Positions 1 to 8,658 of a DNA stretch of 64,000 bases are shown in pieces. Numbering within the stretch: position 1 is the stretch's first letter; the number at the start of each line of letters is the position of its first letter. The stretch covers positions 434,001 to 498,000 of the forward strand of contig JACPYL010000008.1 of the NCBI GenBank assembly GCA_016196065.1, written 5' to 3'. Source of the DNA: Acidobacteriota bacterium (GTDB lineage: Bacteria > Acidobacteriota > Terriglobia > Terriglobales > Acidobacteriaceae). The translations under genes were made by a program, and so were the position numbers. A model generated the notes under the pieces. The model had not been told where the DNA came from. It searched no databases and was given only the letters and a program-made list of their open reading frames with translations.

Positions 1-451
1 AGATGGACTCCCCGTCGTAGCGATAGTCGGCAATGATGGTGCGAACGTTATGCAACTTGTCGGAAGCTGAGACCAGGCGGGTTTCGGCGTCTTCGCTCTT
101 CAGCCGGGATAGATATTCGCTCTTGCGGACGATCCACGGCAGTTTCGGATCGGAGAACGAATCCGTGCAGCCTTCGACAATCTTCGCTACACGGCCGCCA
201 AACATTTTATGAACCTCGCGCAGCCTCGGCATGCCGCCACAGTCTTCCACCACATCGTGCAGGAGTGCTGCGATGGCCATATCCTCGTCGCCGCCGCTTT
301 CCATTACCAACGACGCAACCGCCATCAGATGCGACAGATAGGGCACGGCAGTTTGTTTGCGAGTCTGTCCTGCATGCTTATCGGCAGCATAGCGAAATGC
401 CTTCTGCAGACGCGGGCCTAAGTGTGGCGGCTTGGGGGCGCCAGGTTTCAT
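1..451 (-). CDS. HD-domain (p)ppGpp hydrolase-like protein, partial (C-terminus off the left edge)
   Basis: About 150 N-terminal residues are visible; the gene continues past base 1. The reverse strand reads MKPGAPKPPH..., with an early His (PYLSH), the HD pair in ALLHDVVED and a late Asp in ASDKLHNVRT. These are the metal-binding positions of the SpoT/MESH1 HD hydrolase domain, which in characterised members removes pyrophosphate from (p)ppGpp. No synthetase or TGS domain can be judged because the gene is cut. Its ATG overlaps the prfB stop codon (ATGA), so the two are probably translationally coupled in an lnt-prfB-HD operon. Other small-nucleotide phosphohydrolase activities are possible; the family is fairly secure, the substrate is inferred. 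Confidence 0.8.
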   Translation of the reverse strand, partial: MKPGAPKPPHLGPRLQKAFRYAADKHAGQTRKQTAVPYLSHLMAVASLVMESGGDEDMAIAALLHDVVEDCGGMPRLREVHKMFGGRVAKIVEGCTDSFSDPKLPWIVRKSEYLSRLKSEDAETRLVSASDKLHNVRTIIADYRYDGESI

Positions 452-1564
452 GTTGTTTTTTCACCTCTCCGCATGCGCAGGTACGCCTGCATGAACGGCC
501 TCAAATTGCCGTCCAGTACACGGTCTACGTCGCCGACTTCGAACTTCGTCCGGTGATCTTTGATCAGGCGGTACGGTTGCAGGACATAAGAGCGGATTTG
601 CGATCCGAAACCGATATCGAGTTTGGAGTCTTCAATTTTCTTGGTTACTGCGCGCTTCTTCTCCATTTCGAATTCGTAGATTTTTGAACGCAGCATGCTC
701 ATCGCCTTTTCTTTGTTCTTATGCTGGGAGCGTTCGTTCTGGCAACTGGCAACAAGTCCCGTAGGGATGTGCGTAATCCGCACCGCCGAATCGGTTGTGT
801 TGACGTGCTGGCCGCCCTTGCCGCTGGAGCGATAGGTATCGATACGAATATCGTCCGGCTTGATGATGACTTCGATGCTGTCATCAATTTCCGGCGACAC
901 AAAGACGCTGGCAAACGAAGTATGGCGCCGCTTTGCCTGGTCGAAAGGTGAAATGCGGACGAGGCGGTGTACTCCGATTTCGCTGGAAAGGTAGCCGAAG
1001 GCATACTGGCCGTTGACCACGAAGGTCGCGGACTTGATGCCCGCTTCTTCGCCGGGCTGCTCGTCGTACATTTCCGTCTGAAAGCCCTGCTGCTCAGCCC
1101 ATCGCAGATACATACGCAGCAGGATCTGCGCCCAGTCCTGGGACTCCGTACCGCCCGCACCCGGATGGATGGTCACGATGGCGTTGCGTCCATCGTTGTC
1201 GCCGGAAAGCAGCGTTTCAGTTTCTACGCGGTCGACAAGTTCGGTCAGGCTCGTCAGGTCGCGCTGCAATTCGCTGGTGACGTTTTCGCCTTCGCCGGCA
1301 AGATCAAAATACGCGCCGATATCATCGGTGCGCCGCGCCAGATCGCTTTCCAGGGACAACATGCCTTCCAGGCGCTTGCGTTCCCGCATCACTTGTTGGG
1401 ATTTCGCGGGATTCGACCACAGACTCGGGTCAGCCGCCTGCTTTTCGATTTCGGCTAACTGCGGGCGCAGTTTACCGGCGTCAAAGATACTCCCGAAGGT
1501 CGTGGACTTTGCTTTTGAGTGCGGTGTATTGCTGCTCGAGTTCAGCTAGAAGGTTGTCGCTCAT
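448..1564 (-). CDS. prfB: Peptide chain release factor 2 (programmed +1 frameshift)
   Basis: RF2 reads UGA and UAA stop codons and triggers peptide release. The gene starts at ATG 1564, is read for 27 codons to CTT (1484-1486), meets an in-frame TGA (1481-1483), and continues in the +1 frame from GAC (1480-1482) to the stop at 448, giving about 371 aa, normal for RF2. The GGQ peptidyl-hydrolysis motif (GKGGQHVN) and the SPF stop-codon recognition tripeptide (RISPFDQ) are present. Only the frameshifted reading supplies the N-terminal coiled-coil domain (DAGKLRPQL..., then LWSNPAK). The start lies inside the end of lnt (23-nt overlap) and the stop overlaps the HD gene start. A caller that ignores the frameshift would give a truncated 314-aa product. 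Confidence 0.96.
1481..1497 (-). promoter_or_regulatory. prfB autoregulatory +1 frameshift site
   Basis: On the minus strand the sequence is TTCGGGAGTATCTTTGAC: a Shine-Dalgarno-like GGGAG, then TAT, the slippery CTT and the UGA stop followed by C. This is the canonical bacterial RF2 arrangement, where scarce RF2 makes the ribosome pause at UGA and slip one base forward. The SD-like element is GGGAG rather than the E. coli AGGGGG, but its spacing to CTT is the usual one. The downstream +1 frame is a perfect RF2 continuation. Confidence 0.95.
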
Positions 1565-3179
1565 ATTTGCGAAAAACAAAACGCGCTGGGATTGCGCCTA
1601 AAGAAATTATCGCACAGAGAACCGCGAACCAATCCCCATGCCGCGTGTAGAACGTGGTACTCGAAAGCAGGCTGTAGGGTGCGGAAAGAGTCGTACGGAA
1701 TTTACGGCCCGTGGCGGCCACGATCCGGCCATAAGGATCGACCGAGGCGGTCTTGCCGGTATTCGTTGCAACCAGCATCCAGCGGCCATTTTCGATGGCC
1801 CTCATCTGCGTCATTTCAAGATGCTGTTTCCAGGCGCCGCTGTCGCCGTACCAGCCGTCGTTGGTCAGATTGATCAGGACGTCGGCTCCACGCTGCACGT
1901 ATTCGCGGACTTCGTCGGGAAAAATTGATTCGTAGCAGATCGCGATTCCCAGCTTTTGCCCGCCTGCCTCCAGCGGCTCCCGGGAGTGCCCCCAGGCGAA
2001 GTTGCCGATCTGGTCGGTCAACATATTCATGAACGGGAGAAGGCGCTGGAATGGAATGTATTCGCCGAAAGGTACGAGATGAGTCTTGTCGTAGCGGGCG
2101 GCCAGTTCTCCGGACGGGTTAATCAATCCGGCGGAATTGAAGACTTCACTACGATGTTCGAACGACATCGATGCATTTTGCACGCCTATACTGCCAACCA
2201 GCAGCCAGGACTGGCTTTGACGCGCCAGTTCCTCGACGGGTCGTCGAAAATTGGGGTCGTTCAACAGGAATGGCGAGGGCGACTCGGGCCAGACGATCAA
2301 GTCGTAATGCTGGCCTTCTTTTCCGCCGGGAGGATGCAGGCTGATCCACGACAAGTCCCGCAGCGTCCCTTGAAAATAGTCGGTCGTCCAGGTCGATTCC
2401 GCCGGAATGTTCTGCTGCACAAGAAGGGCTGTATGGTCGGTGGAAACGGGCGGCGGCGATATCAATTGTCCAGCCTGCAATACACTCGCTGATGCAAAAG
2501 CCGCTGCCAGAAGCCACTTTCGACGATCTTTCGGCACCAGGAACGCAGCGGCGAACACGCTGTTTACCAGCATGATTTCAAACGACAGTCCGTAGACTCC
2601 CACCAGCGTTGTCACGCGGGCGAGCGCTGCATTGTTGGTTTGCGTGTAGCCGAGCAATTCCCATGGATACGCCGAGATCCGTGTCCGCGCCAACTCGATT
2701 GCGACCCACAGGAACGGGGCCACGGCCAGCGCGCGGCGCTGCAAGACTTTGTTGCCCGCGGAGTGTGCGAGAAGCAGTCCGAACACTCCGTGATAGGTGC
2801 CCATGTACATGCAGGCAGCCAGCAGCACCAGCAGTGCGAGCGGGATCGGCAATCCGCCATAGTGGCGCATGGTATCGAAAATCCAGTAGCAGGTTCCGAG
2901 GTACCACAAAGTGCCGCAGGTGTAACACATCAGGAATGCCTGCCAGGGGCTGGCGGGTTCGAGCCGCACGGAAGCATCCACTTGCAGGCTACCGGGCGTC
3001 TGGGTACGGCGCAGGGCAATCAGTAGGGGCGCCACTGCGATCCAGGAAAGCCAGAACAACCCGGGCAAGGGAAAAACTATAATCTGCAGAATCGCTGACA
3101 GCAGAACCAGAAGCCACGCGCTGGAGTGGATCTTTCGCACGCCGCAAGAATAGCAAATTCGTTCCCATTTCTGAGCCAC
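1542..3179 (-). CDS. lnt: Apolipoprotein N-acyltransferase
   Basis: Inner-membrane enzyme that adds the third acyl chain to the N-terminal Cys of lipoproteins. The protein has a multi-span N-terminal half (about residues 15-245) followed by a periplasmic nitrilase-like domain. The catalytic triad is visible as Glu in VWPESPSP, Lys in YDKTHLVPFGEY and Cys in AICYESIF. Length of about 545 aa is normal. The start drawn is GTG 3179 with only a weak SD; a second GTG 13 codons in (VRKIHSSAW) gives a more typical N-terminus and is also possible. The 3' end overlaps prfB by 23 nt, suggesting coupled translation. Confidence 0.95.
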   Translation of the reverse strand: MAQKWERICYSCGVRKIHSSAWLLVLLSAILQIIVFPLPGLFWLSWIAVAPLLIALRRTQTPGSLQVDASVRLEPASPWQAFLMCYTCGTLWYLGTCYWIFDTMRHYGGLPIPLALLVLLAACMYMGTYHGVFGLLLAHSAGNKVLQRRALAVAPFLWVAIELARTRISAYPWELLGYTQTNNAALARVTTLVGVYGLSFEIMLVNSVFAAAFLVPKDRRKWLLAAAFASASVLQAGQLISPPPVSTDHTALLVQQNIPAESTWTTDYFQGTLRDLSWISLHPPGGKEGQHYDLIVWPESPSPFLLNDPNFRRPVEELARQSQSWLLVGSIGVQNASMSFEHRSEVFNSAGLINPSGELAARYDKTHLVPFGEYIPFQRLLPFMNMLTDQIGNFAWGHSREPLEAGGQKLGIAICYESIFPDEVREYVQRGADVLINLTNDGWYGDSGAWKQHLEMTQMRAIENGRWMLVATNTGKTASVDPYGRIVAATGRKFRTTLSAPYSLLSSTTFYTRHGDWFAVLCAIISLGAIPARFVFRKYERQPSS

Positions 3180-3232
3180 CTCTGAGCGGAAGCCTGTTCT
3201 CCAGAGCGAGTATCAGATACCATGTTGTACTC

Positions 3233-3382
3233 ATGCCTTTGCGGGTCGAACACATCGCACTTTTTTCAGAAGGAATGTGCCTTCTCGGATTGCTCGGCTC
3301 GTTCGTAGTCCCGGTACTCAGCGGCATCGAGAACTTGGAGACGCTCTTTGGCATGGATTTGAAGGAGGAAAAACCCTCCTGA
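3233..3382 (+). CDS. Possible 49-aa membrane peptide (doubtful)
   Basis: In the 220-bp gap between divergent lnt and the APC permease there is an ATG-initiated frame of 49 codons with one hydrophobic stretch (CLLGLLGSFVVPVL) and a charged tail (DLKEEKPS). No Shine-Dalgarno is seen and the peptide is not recognised. Its end contains a perfect AGGAGG (3363-3368) paired with CCTCCT (3375-3380) across a 6-nt loop, a hairpin that could affect translation of the permease at 3401. It may be leader sequence rather than a gene. Confidence 0.22.
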   Translation: MPLRVEHIALFSEGMCLLGLLGSFVVPVLSGIENLETLFGMDLKEEKPS

Positions 3383-3400
3383 GGGCCATCCTGATTTAGC

Positions 3401-5782
3401 ATGTCGACTCCCAACCTGCCTACATCCCCGGGCTCAAACCGGGTTCGAATCGTAGTCGCCACGTCGGTGATGCTGACGTTCATCTCCTACTGGCGCGCGG
3501 CTGCGATCGTGCTCAACGACCTTGGCTCTTCCGCCTTTTATGCATGCGGCATCGCCGAACAGGCCGTCGGAAAATCAGCAGCCTGGTTCATCGTGGGCGT
3601 CATGCTGTTCTCGTTTACGGTACGAGCGGTGTATGTCGAGAGCTGCTCGATGTTTGTCCGGGGCGGCGTTTATCGAGTCGTAAAAGAGGCTTTAGGCGGA
3701 ACTCTCGCCAAGGTCAGCGTTTCTGCGCTGATGTTCGACTACATCCTGACCGGGCCGATCTCGGGAGTATCCGCCGGCCAATATATTGCCGGACTGGTGA
3801 ACGATACCCTGGTCACCGCCGACGCGCACGGCTGGATCCCGCGCGCCGTCCACACAATTTTCCACGGTACTCCGCACATCAACGTCAACTGGACCTCGGT
3901 CGTGCTGGCGCTGGTTGTCACGATTTATTACTGGCACGAAAACATCAAGGGCATCCACGAGTCGAGCGAACGGGCGCTGCAGGTCATGCAGATCACAACC
4001 GTGATGGTGGTCATTCTGCTCGGCTGGTCGGCCTTCACGCTGGTCAAATCCGGGTATCAGTCCGTACCTCTGCCAACGCCCGAGAATCTCCATTTCAGCA
4101 AGGAATCGCTTGGCTTCCTGAAAAGCAGCTTCCCGGAGCAGGGCCTGGCGAAGATGTTCGGCATACTCGGAATCCTGATGGCATTCGGGCACTCCGTGCT
4201 TGCCATGAGCGGCGAGGAATCGCTGGCTCAGGTCAATCGTGAACTGGCACATCCGAAGCTGAAGAACCTGAAAAAGGCCGCGATCGTCATCGCGATCTAT
4301 AGTTTCGTATTCACCGGACTGACCGCCCTTCTGTCGGTCATGCTGATTCCGGACGCGGTCCGAGTCCCCGTTTACAAGGACAACCTGATTGCCGGACTGG
4401 CCATGCATTTGTACGGGCCGGAAATCCTGCGCCTGCTGTTCCGGGCGTTTGTTGTGGTCGTCGGCTTCCTGATTCTTTCGGGTGCGGTCAACACCGCAAT
4501 CATCGGATCCAATGGCGTCTTGAACCGGGTTTCGGAAGACGGAGTTCTGGCCGACTGGTTCCGCTTTCCTCATCGCAAGTACGGCACCAGTTCCCGCATT
4601 ATCAACATGGTGGTCGTTCTCCAGATTTTGACCATCCTGGCGAGCCGGGGAGATGTCTACGTCCTCGGCGAAGCGTACGCGTTCGGCGTGATCTGGAGCT
4701 TTACGTTTAACAGCCTGGCCATGCTGGTTCTGCGCTTTAAATACAAAGGCGAGCGTGGCTGGAAAGTGCCGCCGAATATCACGATTGGCGGACGGGAATT
4801 CCCGATTGGCCTGGCTTCGGTGTTTTTGGTATTGCTCGCAACCGCAATCGTGAACCTGTTCACGAAGTCGGTCGCGACGGTGGCTGGAGTTTCGTTTGCG
4901 GTTGTGTTCTTTGTGGTCTTCAGCGTGTCCGAGCGTGTGAACAATCGCAAGTCCGCGCTGGCGCAGAAGACGATGAAAGACCAGTTCCAACTCCTGCAGA
5001 GTGACACGGTCGAGCGCGCGTCGCTCAACATTCGCCGGGGCAATGTGCTGGTTCCCGTGCGCGATTACAACACGCTGGCTCACCTGCGCTGGGCTCTGGA
5101 GCGGATCGACACCCGGGAGCAGGATGTAGTCGTGATGTCGGCGCGAGTCAGCCGGTTTGGCGCGGCCGCCTACGACCTTTCCATGGAACAGATTTTCAGT
5201 GACTACGAGCAGACGCTGTTTACGCGCGCTGTGTCAGTAGCGGAGAGCGTCGGAAAACACGTGTCATTGCTAGTGGTTCCGGCCGCCGACGTCTGGTCTG
5301 CGATCGTACAGACGGCCAACAATCTCGACTCCTCGGCGGTCGTGCTGGGCCTGTCCAGCAAGATGCTGCCTGCGGAGCAAGCTTTGGCGCTGGGACAATC
5401 CTGGGAAGGCCTGCCGGAACCGAAGCGCCAGTTTGTGCTGCAAATCGTTCATCCCGAAGGTAAGGTGGATTCCTTCCGTATCGGTCCACACACGCCGACC
5501 ATGATGAACGAGGATGTTCTGCTGCTCCACCGCTTGTGGCTGAACATCACCCGCGAACCGGGACTGGAAAATGTTCACCACCATGAAATCCTGACCGAAG
5601 CGTTGACTCGCTTCGCCCGTGATTACGGAGCTCGCGATCGTCAGGAAATCATCAAGGAATTGCGCCGGATCAGTGGCGAAGGCAGCACGTTTGCGCCGCG
5701 TCGCAGCGCGGGTCCGACTCTACCCATGCAAGTCGAACCCAGCCAGTCTGATCCTAAGAACGGCCCGCCGACCGCGATTTAA
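3401..5782 (+). CDS. APC-superfamily amino acid permease with C-terminal UspA-like domain
   Basis: 793 aa. Residues about 20-510 form a 12-helix amino acid/polyamine/organocation transporter (ISGVSAGQYIAGL and AFGHSVLAMSGEESLAQ regions). After the last helix comes a soluble tail of about 280 aa. Its part from about 545 to 690 (NVLVPVRDYNTLAHL... to SSAVVLGLSSK) resembles a universal-stress-protein fold, and an HHHEILTEALTRFARDYG segment follows. A full in-frame stop lies just upstream, so ATG 3401 is the earliest start; the SD is weak. Substrate cannot be told. Cytosolic UspA-like tails on APC and CPA transporters are usually read as nucleotide-sensing regulators; here that is inference. Confidence 0.85.
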   Translation: MSTPNLPTSPGSNRVRIVVATSVMLTFISYWRAAAIVLNDLGSSAFYACGIAEQAVGKSAAWFIVGVMLFSFTVRAVYVESCSMFVRGGVYRVVKEALGGTLAKVSVSALMFDYILTGPISGVSAGQYIAGLVNDTLVTADAHGWIPRAVHTIFHGTPHINVNWTSVVLALVVTIYYWHENIKGIHESSERALQVMQITTVMVVILLGWSAFTLVKSGYQSVPLPTPENLHFSKESLGFLKSSFPEQGLAKMFGILGILMAFGHSVLAMSGEESLAQVNRELAHPKLKNLKKAAIVIAIYSFVFTGLTALLSVMLIPDAVRVPVYKDNLIAGLAMHLYGPEILRLLFRAFVVVVGFLILSGAVNTAIIGSNGVLNRVSEDGVLADWFRFPHRKYGTSSRIINMVVVLQILTILASRGDVYVLGEAYAFGVIWSFTFNSLAMLVLRFKYKGERGWKVPPNITIGGREFPIGLASVFLVLLATAIVNLFTKSVATVAGVSFAVVFFVVFSVSERVNNRKSALAQKTMKDQFQLLQSDTVERASLNIRRGNVLVPVRDYNTLAHLRWALERIDTREQDVVVMSARVSRFGAAAYDLSMEQIFSDYEQTLFTRAVSVAESVGKHVSLLVVPAADVWSAIVQTANNLDSSAVVLGLSSKMLPAEQALALGQSWEGLPEPKRQFVLQIVHPEGKVDSFRIGPHTPTMMNEDVLLLHRLWLNITREPGLENVHHHEILTEALTRFARDYGARDRQEIIKELRRISGEGSTFAPRRSAGPTLPMQVEPSQSDPKNGPPTAI

Positions 5783-5823
5783 GAGCTTCTAATAGTGCCC
5801 CGTCGAAGACTTCCGATCCGATC

Positions 5824-6321
5824 TCACTTCAGCTTGGGTGAACTCAGATCGGCAGGCTTCTGATCGTCGCCGTGAATGATCCCATCGTCTTCCGCGTAGA
5901 ACGAGCGATGTTCCGTATCCATTTGTTTGGGAGTCATGGTGAACACGAAGCCATCTTTCTTGGAGCGGAAGCTGGCAGTGTAGTCGCCGCGTTCAGGAGA
6001 CCGCGCCATGCGCTTGGTCAGGGAGCCGGTACCCGCCAAAGCCGGGAGTGATTCGGCAAATTTGTCGTGGCGCTTCTTGTATTCCTTCTGCGCGCGGAGC
6101 ACAACGCGCATATAGCCAAGCGCCTGCGCTTCGGATTCCGAGCGTGCAGGATCGCCTGCGAATTTTGGTTGGTACGCGCTGGGAGCTGCGGCGGGTGCGG
6201 GTGCGGCGGTAGTCTCGGGGGCAGCGCCCGGCTCCTGTGTTTGCGCCCATCCGGGCACGGCTGCGGTCAGAGCGAACCCCACGACCAGAACCGCAAGCCG
6301 GCTTGTCTGCGTGTTTTTCAC
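5824..6321 (-). CDS. Secreted protein with pilin-like globular domain
   Basis: Starts at GTG 6321, chosen because AGGAGG lies 8 nt upstream; the longer frame from 6375 adds an unlikely charged leader. Residues 1-27 form a signal peptide ending at Ala-Gln (PGWAQ). An Ala/Pro-rich linker follows, then a domain of about 110 aa beginning SESEAQALGYMRVVLRAQ, which resembles the globular part of acidobacterial type IV minor pilins (helix, then YTASF and FVFTMTP strands). The prepilin N-terminal helix and peptidase site are absent, so it is probably periplasmic rather than pilus-assembled. Convergent with the upstream permease, 41 bp apart. Function unknown. Confidence 0.7.
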   Translation of the reverse strand: MKNTQTSRLAVLVVGFALTAAVPGWAQTQEPGAAPETTAAPAPAAAPSAYQPKFAGDPARSESEAQALGYMRVVLRAQKEYKKRHDKFAESLPALAGTGSLTKRMARSPERGDYTASFRSKKDGFVFTMTPKQMDTEHRSFYAEDDGIIHGDDQKPADLSSPKLK

Positions 6322-6449
6322 GGCCAATTCCTCCTCGTATGCCTCTTCTATTACGTTACCGCCGTAATTTCTCATCCCCTACCAATCATTCCAATTCCAT
6401 GACAAATCAGGCACTCTACTAATTGGATGCAATCCTAACAGGGAAACCT

Positions 6450-7106
6450 ATGAAAGCTGCAGTCGCGAGAAAGCCGCTTATTCGTATTGCCGTCGTGGAA
6501 AGTGATCCGCTTCGGTTTGTGGGATTCCGCGCGCTCTTCGATTCGGAACCGGATCTGGAACTGGTCTCCGCCTCACTGGCCGATCTAAGCCAGCTACCCA
6601 GTATTGATCTGGCTCTGCTCGGCAACCGCTCGGGTCAAAATTTATTCGACATTATGGCGAGCCTTAAAGCGGTGCGCCCGGATGTCCGCATCATCGTTAC
6701 GGGATCAGGCATGGACGAGGAGAGCATCCTCAAAGCGATCGCCGCCGGCGCCAAGGGATATGTGGACGAAGCCGCGTCGCCGACCGAGTTTGTGCAGGCT
6801 CTGCGCGTCGTCAACCAGGGCTCAGTCTGGGCTCCGCGTCACGTACTCTCGACGTTCATCGAACGCGTCACGCAGTCGCCGGGCCGCATTTTCCCGGCCG
6901 GACGCGTCACCTTCACCGACCGCGAAAAAGAAGTTCTGGAAATGCTGGTCGCAGGACGCTCCAATAAAGAAATCGGCGCGGCTCTGGGAATCGAAGAACG
7001 CACCGTGAAAGCACACGTGGCCAAACTGATGCGAAAAGTTGGAGTGCAGAATCGCATCGCGCTTTCGGTCCACGCCATTACCCATTCGCTGGTGACAGCG
7101 AAATAG
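6450..7106 (+). CDS. Orphan NarL/LuxR-family response regulator with degenerate receiver
   Basis: 218 aa from ATG 6450, which has AGGG six bases upstream (a TTG 27 nt earlier is less likely). N-terminal receiver of about 120 aa (VVESDPLRF acidic pocket), C-terminal LuxR-type helix-turn-helix (FTDREKEVLEMLVAG, then EERTVKAHVAKLMRKVG). The residue aligned with the phosphorylated Asp is Gly (IDLALLGNRSG instead of the usual LLDxxxP), so normal His-Asp phosphorelay is unlikely. No sensor kinase is adjacent. It probably regulates transcription by a phosphorylation-independent signal; targets unknown. Confidence 0.88.
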   Translation: MKAAVARKPLIRIAVVESDPLRFVGFRALFDSEPDLELVSASLADLSQLPSIDLALLGNRSGQNLFDIMASLKAVRPDVRIIVTGSGMDEESILKAIAAGAKGYVDEAASPTEFVQALRVVNQGSVWAPRHVLSTFIERVTQSPGRIFPAGRVTFTDREKEVLEMLVAGRSNKEIGAALGIEERTVKAHVAKLMRKVGVQNRIALSVHAITHSLVTAK

Positions 7107-7113
7107 TCGTCAT

Positions 7114-7157
7114 AGCCGGCGCCCCCGCCGGCTGTCCGGTCGGCGCCTGGCCGACCG
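7114..7157. repeat. Two back-to-back GC-rich hairpins (REP-like)
   Basis: Directly after the LuxR-type gene lie AGCCGGCG/CGCCGGCT (7114-7121 and 7126-7133, loop CCCC) and CGGTCGGC/GCCGACCG (7137-7144 and 7150-7157, loop GCCTG). Both stems are perfect and separated by three bases. No U-tract follows, so this resembles a REP/BIME-type extragenic repeat rather than an intrinsic terminator, though it may stabilise the 3' end of the transcript. The rest of the 7158-7406 spacer shows only a GAATGCATTC palindrome near 7208 and no clear gene. Confidence 0.6.
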
Positions 7158-7406
7158 TAGCCACGGCCCGTCCCTGGTCACCCCCTTTGGCTCATCTACT
7201 GGATATGAATGCATTCAATGTGATTTCCCCTGTCCTTGCCATCTGCCTGGTTACTACCGGACAGTGACCCTCGTAATCTTGTCGGTTTTTGGCGCCTGTC
7301 GCATACTCGCCTCACCTACCACAGAACCTGGGAGACGGGGTTGGAAGCGGAGATTAGGGTCGCCGCCTTCAGCCCCGATTTTTCTTGAAGTTGAAAGAGC
7401 ACGACA

Positions 7407-8534
7407 ATGAAACCGCATTCCGTACCCGTACTGCTATTTATCCTCGCCATTCTTCTGGCATTGACTACCAGTTGCGGAACAACAACACCTCTGCAGAGCG
7501 GATTTCCACCAGGGCAGTCGTTCGTTTATGTCGCCAATGATGGCTCGCAGACGATTTCCGGCTTCAAACGAGATATCACTACCGGCGCCTTGACGCCAGT
7601 TCAAGGGTCGCCCTTCGCGGCCGATGTTGAGCCTGGACTCTGGTCTTCATCGCTCGCCGTTGATCCCAAAAATTTGATGCTTTTCGCCCTCGGTCACAAG
7701 GCACCGGGAGGCCAGCTTTCCGTTTATCTGATCAATTCTGATACGGGTGCGCTCGCACCCGCAGCGGGCTCGCCCTTCAACTTTCCCGCGGCCTGCAGCA
7801 CGCGTTCAATCTCTGTCGATCCAACGGGACGCTTTGTTTATGTCGGAACCCAGTGCGCAGGCATCTTGGCGTGGCAGATCGACCGTCGTGGCAGAACTCT
7901 GGTTCCCGTGCCCGGTTCGCCCTTCGGCAACCTCAATGCGCCCTATAACGCCACCGTGGACACGGCGGGCAAATACCTCTACGCAGCCGAGTACACCAAC
8001 GGGATCGAAACGTTCGCCATTGATCAGAGCACGGGCTCCCTGCAACTCGTCAACGGCCCCTTCTACATTCCGCATGACGGTCCCAAGTCGATCATAATGC
8101 ATCCCAGCGGCAACTTCGCATACGTGATGGGAGATGCCAACGACCTCAGCCTGGAGCTGTGGGTTTGCGCGGTAATTCCCTCGGATGGAGCCGTCTCCGC
8201 TCTCGAACGACAGAGTGGCGGAGTTCCGCTTCTTGCGCTCGCGCCGGATGCCAAGTTCCTCTTCACTTCCATCGGCACCTATGGCACTCTCACGGGCCAA
8301 CCCAACCTTAGCGGTTCCTATTCGGCGGAACCACTACGCTCGCTTCTGCCGAGCGCGGCGGCAGTGACACCAGACAATCGATTTGTTTTTGCGACCGTTA
8401 ATTCCCCGCAACAGTCAGCGCCGGGAACCCTTTCTGTGTTCAGGCTGGATGAAACGACCGGCGCATTGACGCCAATTCCAGGGTCTCCCTACTCGGTCGG
8501 CGCACAGCCCACTGCAGTTGCGGTAACCCACTAA
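7407..8534 (+). CDS. YVTN/lactonase-type beta-propeller lipoprotein
   Basis: 375 aa. N-terminal lipoprotein signal with lipobox LTTSC (Cys at about 23). The rest is a seven-bladed propeller with recurring blade motifs: FVYVANDGSQTISGF, DITTGALTPVQGSPF, FVYVGTQCAGILAW and ETTGALTPIPGSPY. This matches the lactonase/YVTN family, which is very expanded in acidobacteria. The family includes 6-phosphogluconolactonase, but secreted lipoprotein members are usually of unknown substrate, so an enzymatic role is not claimed. SD is weak (GAAAGAG). It appears to be a single-gene unit. Confidence 0.85.
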   Translation: MKPHSVPVLLFILAILLALTTSCGTTTPLQSGFPPGQSFVYVANDGSQTISGFKRDITTGALTPVQGSPFAADVEPGLWSSSLAVDPKNLMLFALGHKAPGGQLSVYLINSDTGALAPAAGSPFNFPAACSTRSISVDPTGRFVYVGTQCAGILAWQIDRRGRTLVPVPGSPFGNLNAPYNATVDTAGKYLYAAEYTNGIETFAIDQSTGSLQLVNGPFYIPHDGPKSIIMHPSGNFAYVMGDANDLSLELWVCAVIPSDGAVSALERQSGGVPLLALAPDAKFLFTSIGTYGTLTGQPNLSGSYSAEPLRSLLPSAAAVTPDNRFVFATVNSPQQSAPGTLSVFRLDETTGALTPIPGSPYSVGAQPTAVAVTH

Positions 8535-8658
8535 CAATAGGGACGATATTCGTTCGACCCGGTTCCGCCCGACTCTTCCTGATCACCCCTGCCACCAAGC
8601 GATGCAAATCGTGCATCCTATAGAATTAAGACAATTCCTAACTCCCAAGTGAGGCATC

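Noticed and set aside
3692-5083. 463-codon open frame antisense to the APC permease
   Set aside because: Very rich in His, Gln, Asp and Arg, no SD, no domain, and lies entirely opposite the permease reading frame.
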